A stretch of 64,000 bases of DNA from Paenibacillus castaneae (lineage in GTDB: Bacteria > Bacillota > Bacilli > Paenibacillales > Paenibacillaceae). The stretch is from assembly GCF_002884445.1 (NCBI RefSeq), contig NZ_KZ614144.1:3330094-3394093 (forward strand), in the 5' to 3' direction. The position numbers and the translations under genes are program-made. Positions 60,046 to 64,000 of this stretch are shown here, one piece after another; position 1 is the stretch's first letter, and each line of letters begins with the position of its first letter. Below the pieces are notes generated by a model. The model was given only the letters and a program-made list of their open reading frames with translations, was not told the origin of the DNA and ran no database searches.

Positions 60046-62181
60046 ATGAAGACGTATCGATTAAGAATGCCGAAACTGCTCATTGTAGGCTTTTTGCTCA
60101 TGCTTTTCGTTCACCAGTTTGCCTATGCGGAAGAGAGCAGAGGCACACGAGAAGCTGCTGCTTCAACAACTATTATCGGAAACGTTAGCCCGGCAGACGG
60201 AGCAAGAATTACCGAGAACTTTACGCTCATCAGCTTTGGACTCGGGATTCCACTAGCAGAAACAGGTTCGATCATTATCATGGTCGATGACCAACAACTA
60301 ATAGATCCGAATTATATGCATGGTCTGGTATTTACGTACTGCTCGGATTTACAAAACGGAACTCACTCCTTAAATATTCGTGTCTTAGACCATGATAAGA
60401 AATTGTTGCAGGAATATAACGGAAGCTTTAATGTCCGGCTCTCAGTATGGGAAAACAGCGTCTTGGAAGCAGAGAATATCGAAGCGGATTCACTCCGTTT
60501 ATCCTGGACGCCTGCCAAAGAGAGCATGGGTTACAGAATATATGGAAATAGCATACTTCTTGGAGAAGTTAATGGAAATATTACCACATTTGATGCAACT
60601 AATCTGAGTCCAAATACCACAAACCATTTTAAGGTGGAGGCGGAGCGCTCCGCTGGCAGTTGGACGACGGACGGCCCTGCCCTTACGGTATCAACATACC
60701 CTCAAGATCGTTTAAACCCGCTTATTGAATCAGTTTCTCCCGCTGACGGCGATAGCTTAACGACGGCTTGGTCGAAGATCACCGCCAAAGTATACGATGT
60801 GGACTCCGGCATAAATCTTAGCATGTGCATGGTCGGGGTCGACAATAAGATGGTGCCTTTCAGTTATGACGAAGCATCTGAGACGTTGACTGCAATTACT
60901 CCCAGATTACCAAGCGACACTCATTCTCTTCTAATCTTTGCCACGGATAACGATGGTAATCAAACGCAGTACAACAGCAGCTTTACCGTAACATACAATT
61001 CAGGGGCGCCGTTCCTGGAATGGATCAACATGCTTCGTGCCGCTCTTGAAGCGGGTGATCCTGCAGATTTAGAGGATGTACAAAAGCTAAGTTCTGAATT
61101 TGCAGAACTGGACGAGATAAACGACCAGTCCTTGATTGATCCGATCTGGAACAAAATCAAACTCAAGATGCCTGCATCTGTTGACCAGACTCAATTGAAA
61201 AAGAAGCTTTTTCATATCATTTTGTCGGTAGGTTCGCTCCCATACGATCAATTGGAATCCGGTTTAGAAGACATCTTGTCTGATCCCGAGTTTCTGTTGA
61301 CACTAAGTACCTTAGCTGCGGCAGGTGGAGAAACGAATCTGACGATGGAGGATATTGTTTCGTTCATTTTTGGGGATGGCAATGATCTCAGAGGTATTGA
61401 AGGGCATGTTCAATATTATCTTTCGCAATTGTCAGCAATTGAATTGTTAGGTCATTTAGGCAATAATCAGAAAATGACGGACATCCTGATGCAAGCCATA
61501 ACCAATCAGCTTAGTCAATCAACCTATTACAAATTAAGCAAGATTTTGAGGAATCTTAACGTCACTCCTTATGATGTTCAGTCTACAATAATGAATTTCC
61601 AGAAAAAGCTGAAATATGACGAACCAGCCGCTCATGCATGGACAGTTGCCTATATCCGATCAATAGCACAGGAATCGGTTAAACTTAGCAGCGACGGCTA
61701 TCAGCGCAATTACAGTTTAAAGGTTGCCTCTGTTGACATTCCGCCGCAAGCACTGGAATGGAAGAAGGTCTCTGGAAGTTCTCTTTTCAATATCATGCCA
61801 GACGGCACCGCCTCCATTCCTGAACAGGCGAATATTGCAACCGCGGTTATTCAAGCAGCTATCGTTAACCCAAATAACGGGACGAATAAAGTTATTTTCC
61901 AGAAAGAAATGACCATTATCGCTGACAAAGATCCAACCGTAATTTTCCAGAGCATTATGTATGATTTCGAAGGCAAACTGGGTGAAGTACAAAGTAAGCT
62001 TAACGTCGCGACAACGCACAAAGAGCAAACGCAGTTGCTTATGGAATTGATGAATGCAGGAAAAGCCGCGATCAAGCAAATTAAAATGTTAAACATATCC
62101 GAAGCAATTAAAACGGATGCCAATGACACGATCATAAAGGGGATTGTACAAGCGGCAAGCAGTTTGCTGATCGTCTTCTAA
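60046..62181 (+). CDS. Large secreted protein with Ig/FnIII-like domains, function unknown
   Basis: 711 residues. Signal peptide (LRMPKLLIVGFLLMLFVHQF, cleaved near AYA-EE). N-terminal beta-domains: SPADGARITENFTLISFGLG, and a fibronectin type III unit (LRLSWTPAKESMGYRIYGNS ... TNHFKVEAERSAGSW). Another Ig-like unit follows (SVSPADGDSLTTAWSKITAK). From about residue 320 a long helical, Leu/Asp-rich region without recognised domains continues to the end. A start at 60046 is chosen for AAGGAGGAG. Possible surface adhesin or spore/cell-wall protein; monocistronic. Confidence 0.82.
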   Translation: MKTYRLRMPKLLIVGFLLMLFVHQFAYAEESRGTREAAASTTIIGNVSPADGARITENFTLISFGLGIPLAETGSIIIMVDDQQLIDPNYMHGLVFTYCSDLQNGTHSLNIRVLDHDKKLLQEYNGSFNVRLSVWENSVLEAENIEADSLRLSWTPAKESMGYRIYGNSILLGEVNGNITTFDATNLSPNTTNHFKVEAERSAGSWTTDGPALTVSTYPQDRLNPLIESVSPADGDSLTTAWSKITAKVYDVDSGINLSMCMVGVDNKMVPFSYDEASETLTAITPRLPSDTHSLLIFATDNDGNQTQYNSSFTVTYNSGAPFLEWINMLRAALEAGDPADLEDVQKLSSEFAELDEINDQSLIDPIWNKIKLKMPASVDQTQLKKKLFHIILSVGSLPYDQLESGLEDILSDPEFLLTLSTLAAAGGETNLTMEDIVSFIFGDGNDLRGIEGHVQYYLSQLSAIELLGHLGNNQKMTDILMQAITNQLSQSTYYKLSKILRNLNVTPYDVQSTIMNFQKKLKYDEPAAHAWTVAYIRSIAQESVKLSSDGYQRNYSLKVASVDIPPQALEWKKVSGSSLFNIMPDGTASIPEQANIATAVIQAAIVNPNNGTNKVIFQKEMTIIADKDPTVIFQSIMYDFEGKLGEVQSKLNVATTHKEQTQLLMELMNAGKAAIKQIKMLNISEAIKTDANDTIIKGIVQAASSLLIVF

Positions 62182-62243
62182 GTTGCTGCGTCTGCCACTT
62201 AGACTATAAAGTGATTTGATCTTAGACCGTTTGGTACATAGAC

Positions 62244-62287
62244 AAAAAAGGGACTGTAAATTGTAATCTAGTAAGTCCCTTTTTTCT
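62244..62287 (+). terminator. Terminator after the secreted-protein gene
   Basis: AAAAAAGGGACT/AGTCCCTTTTTT with an 18-base loop and T-run. Confidence 0.85.
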
Positions 62288-62380
62288 TTTCCTCGAAAAT
62301 AGGTTGGTATTCAATTCATTTCATTTCCATCATATTGCCTCCCTCGATACACATTAGCTTCCAATGAATGAGCATTTACA

Positions 62381-63124
62381 CTATGTACCGGCATCCGTTC
62401 CGAAAGCTTTAGTCCCGCGCGGCTGATCGCCCTTCTCATTAGGTTCCAGAGTGATGCCGATGCTATCATAGGTTAATTGTTCCGACTCTATTCCCATCGC
62501 GAGCAGCCCTACTCCTTTCTCATCAACGCGGAACGTGCCTGCGCTCGTTCGAATGCCTTCTCGGAGAAGCCAAACCTGATAAGCTTCCTCGTTTTTCGTT
62601 GCTTGGGCTCCGAACACATAGACTACAAACTGCTTGCTCTTTCCATTGTCAACAATGCATGCGACGCCATACGCATGCTCCTTCTCAGTGGCTTCCGCCT
62701 TTAGCATCGTAATCTGTACAATCTCGGATGCTGGAGCAAATAAAGCATTTTCAATGGTCTCTAATCGCGTAGCCTGATTTTTAATGAAAGGATTATCCCA
62801 AAACGAGCCGCTGACAAAAATAAGCGCTGTCGCTGCTACGGCAATGGCTGGCTTCCATAGCTTTCTTTCACTCCATGCTTTATGACGTTTAGGCGCTGCT
62901 TTGGCAGCAGCCATAATTTGCTCCTTCAAATCCTCTGGAGGTTCAATTCGTTCCATATCCAAGGGAAGCTCCTCCCATATGATTTGCAATTCGGCCAGCT
63001 CTTGCTTGCAAGAATCACAATAAGTCAAATGACGATCGAATGCTTCCTTTTCCTCTTCTGAGCAAGCACTAGAAAGATAATCGAGTATGAAATCGCAATC
63101 GCTACTGTATGCTTCGTCATTCAT
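62381..63124 (-). CDS. Anti-sigma factor (RskA/ZAS type)
   Basis: 247 residues. N-terminal zinc-binding anti-sigma domain with HLTYCDSCKQEL (HxxxCxxC), one membrane segment (PAIAVAATALIFVSGSFW, about 95-112), and an extracytoplasmic RskA-like domain (YQVWLLREGIRTSAGTFRVD). It binds the sigma factor encoded directly upstream. The ATG immediately follows the sigma stop (TAAATG) and uses AAGGGGGA inside it. Confidence 0.9.
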   Translation of the reverse strand: MNDEAYSSDCDFILDYLSSACSEEEKEAFDRHLTYCDSCKQELAELQIIWEELPLDMERIEPPEDLKEQIMAAAKAAPKRHKAWSERKLWKPAIAVAATALIFVSGSFWDNPFIKNQATRLETIENALFAPASEIVQITMLKAEATEKEHAYGVACIVDNGKSKQFVVYVFGAQATKNEEAYQVWLLREGIRTSAGTFRVDEKGVGLLAMGIESEQLTYDSIGITLEPNEKGDQPRGTKAFGTDAGT

Positions 63125-63694
63125 TTAAAGATCCCCCTTTGCAGCAAGATGCCTACGCAATATTTTCAAAGTCTGATGAAGTCTGTTTTTGACCGTTCCG
63201 AGTGGCTGATCATACAGCTGTGCCAGTTCTCTTAAGCTATAGCCTTGCCAATAAAAATGCTCGATCAGCGTTTTCTGTGATTTAGATAAATGCTTACATG
63301 CCTGTTGGATTTGTTCCCGTAAGGAATGCCGTTCAACATGCGCCTCGGGTGTCAGGCCGAATGGATCAGGCAATTCATTAAATCGTCCCTCTGTTAATTG
63401 TACAAGACCGGAAGCGTCTCTTCTTTGTTTTCGGATATGATCCATCGTTATATTGCGGGTAATGGTAAGGAGCCAGCTTGTAAAACGTCCCTTATTAGGA
63501 TCATATTCCGATTCTGTCGTCCATAAACGCATAAATACCGCCTGTGAAATATCTCTTGCGGCTGGCTCATCCCGAACTGCCTTTATGGCGAAGGAATACA
63601 CCAAAGCGCCATACCGGTCATAAAGAACGGACAGCGCTTTATTTTTACCATTTCTAATTAGCTGCATGAGTTCTTGATCGGTAAGATTATGCAT
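63125..63694 (-). CDS. ECF RNA polymerase sigma factor (SigK/RskA partner type)
   Basis: 189 residues. Region 2 (ALVYSFAIKAVRDEPAARDI, SQAVFMRLWTTESEYDPNKG, TSWLLTITRNITMDHIRKQR) and region 4 (LSKSQKTLIEHFYWQGYSLR, ELAQLYDQPLGTVKNRLHQT). Start 63694 follows GGAGG. Paired with the downstream anti-sigma gene and preceded by a cupredoxin gene, a known grouping in Paenibacillus-like genomes; copper or redox stress is a possible signal. Confidence 0.92.
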   Translation of the reverse strand: MHNLTDQELMQLIRNGKNKALSVLYDRYGALVYSFAIKAVRDEPAARDISQAVFMRLWTTESEYDPNKGRFTSWLLTITRNITMDHIRKQRRDASGLVQLTEGRFNELPDPFGLTPEAHVERHSLREQIQQACKHLSKSQKTLIEHFYWQGYSLRELAQLYDQPLGTVKNRLHQTLKILRRHLAAKGDL

Positions 63695-63742
63695 CAATTT
63701 GCGCCTCCACAACAGGCTCGTTTTTTTTATGTTATCAGAAAC

Positions 63743-63768
63743 AGGAGCAACCTTAAACAGCTGCTCCT
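63743..63768 (-). terminator. Weak stem-loop after the cupredoxin gene
   Basis: AGGAGCA/TGCTCCT arms around 12 bases; may attenuate transcription between cupredoxin and sigma genes. Confidence 0.5.
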
Positions 63769-63789
63769 AACTTTTTAATACAAAATAAA

Positions 63790-64000
63790 TTATTTTTCCT
63801 TCACTACGATTGACCCTCTCATACCAGGATGAGGAATACAATAGTAGCCGAACTCACCTGCGTCTGAGAAGGTAACCTTCTTGCTTTCATCTTGGGCAAG
63901 CAACGTAGTATCGAATTGCCCATTATCAGCAGTTGCAGAATGCTTTACCTCATCCTTATTGATAAAAGTAACGATATCACCCTGCGAAATTTCAAGCTTT
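63790..64000 (-). CDS. Cupredoxin (plastocyanin/azurin-like), 5' end off window
   Basis: The last 69 residues of a blue-copper protein; the start is beyond the right edge. Copper ligands are all visible: His in DEVKHSATADNG, then Cys, His and Met in FGYYCIPHPGMRGSIVV. It is exported in most relatives and carries single electrons. It precedes the sigma/anti-sigma pair in the same direction. Confidence 0.9.
   Translation of the reverse strand, partial: KLEISQGDIVTFINKDEVKHSATADNGQFDTTLLAQDESKKVTFSDAGEFGYYCIPHPGMRGSIVVKEK

Noticed and set aside
1..64000. tRNA, rRNA or riboswitch genes
   Set aside because: I scanned for cloverleaf-type CCA ends, conserved rRNA stretches and T-box/SAM/TPP motifs and saw none convincing.
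1..64000. Integrase, transposase or insertion-sequence ends
   Set aside because: No protein with DDE, tyrosine or serine recombinase motifs and no target-site duplication was found.

Overview
The window reads as a chromosome segment of a low-to-moderate GC Bacillales bacterium, most likely Paenibacillus or a close relative. The basis is strong AGGAGG-type ribosome sites, many GntR/MocR, AraC and LacI regulators beside glycoside hydrolases, a SleB-type spore-cortex hydrolase, CcpA-like cre sites and frequent TTG/GTG starts. No rRNA, tRNA, CRISPR array, transposase or integrase was found. Layout: (1) 1-7224 is a sugar-scavenging operon on the minus strand (ABC permease cut by the left edge, Gfo/Idh/MocA oxidoreductase, two related glycosidase-like proteins, a GNAT_C-type acyltransferase) divergent from a LacI regulator; the gap carries repeated TGTTACGTT half-sites. 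(2) 7225-8520 holds a shikimate-kinase-like gene and a VOC gene. (3) About 8.5-29.5 kb is an accessory region of small, unrelated, mostly minus-strand genes. They are separated by imperfect-palindrome spacers with paired boxes (TTAAACTAAC / ATAGTTTAAC and GTTGAACTAAC / GTTAGTTTAA) around a GC-rich stem-loop. Several gene stop codons lie inside these spacers, and four neighbouring genes are broken by in-frame nonsense codons. This looks like a cluster of attC-like sites without an integrase. (4) 29.5-40.5 kb: a sigma factor fused to a peptidase-MA-like domain, a secreted CE4 esterase with a cre site, a GH3 beta-glucosidase divergent from an AraC regulator, an AlgI/AlgJ-like O-acetylation pair, and a MerR-cupin locus with a 19-bp-spacer promoter. 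(5) 40.5-47 kb: GH43, SGNH hydrolase, VOC protein and two PhyH-family dioxygenases around an AraC regulator. (6) 47-53.5 kb: a FUSC-type membrane protein convergent on a complete five-gene xanthine-dehydrogenase-type molybdoenzyme operon. (7) 53.6-64 kb: serine beta-lactamase-like hydrolase, EamA transporter/MocR regulator pair, GH172 and Dabb genes divergent from an AraC regulator, a large secreted protein, and a cupredoxin / ECF sigma / anti-sigma operon cut by the right edge. How it fits together: the flanks are typical plant-polysaccharide and carbohydrate-responsive gene sets under local regulators. The middle 20 kb looks like a storage array of laterally acquired one- or two-gene units (kinase, DdlR-Ddl pair, alditol oxidase, RHH/PIN pair, Nudix, GNAT, isochorismatase, VOC), several already decaying.
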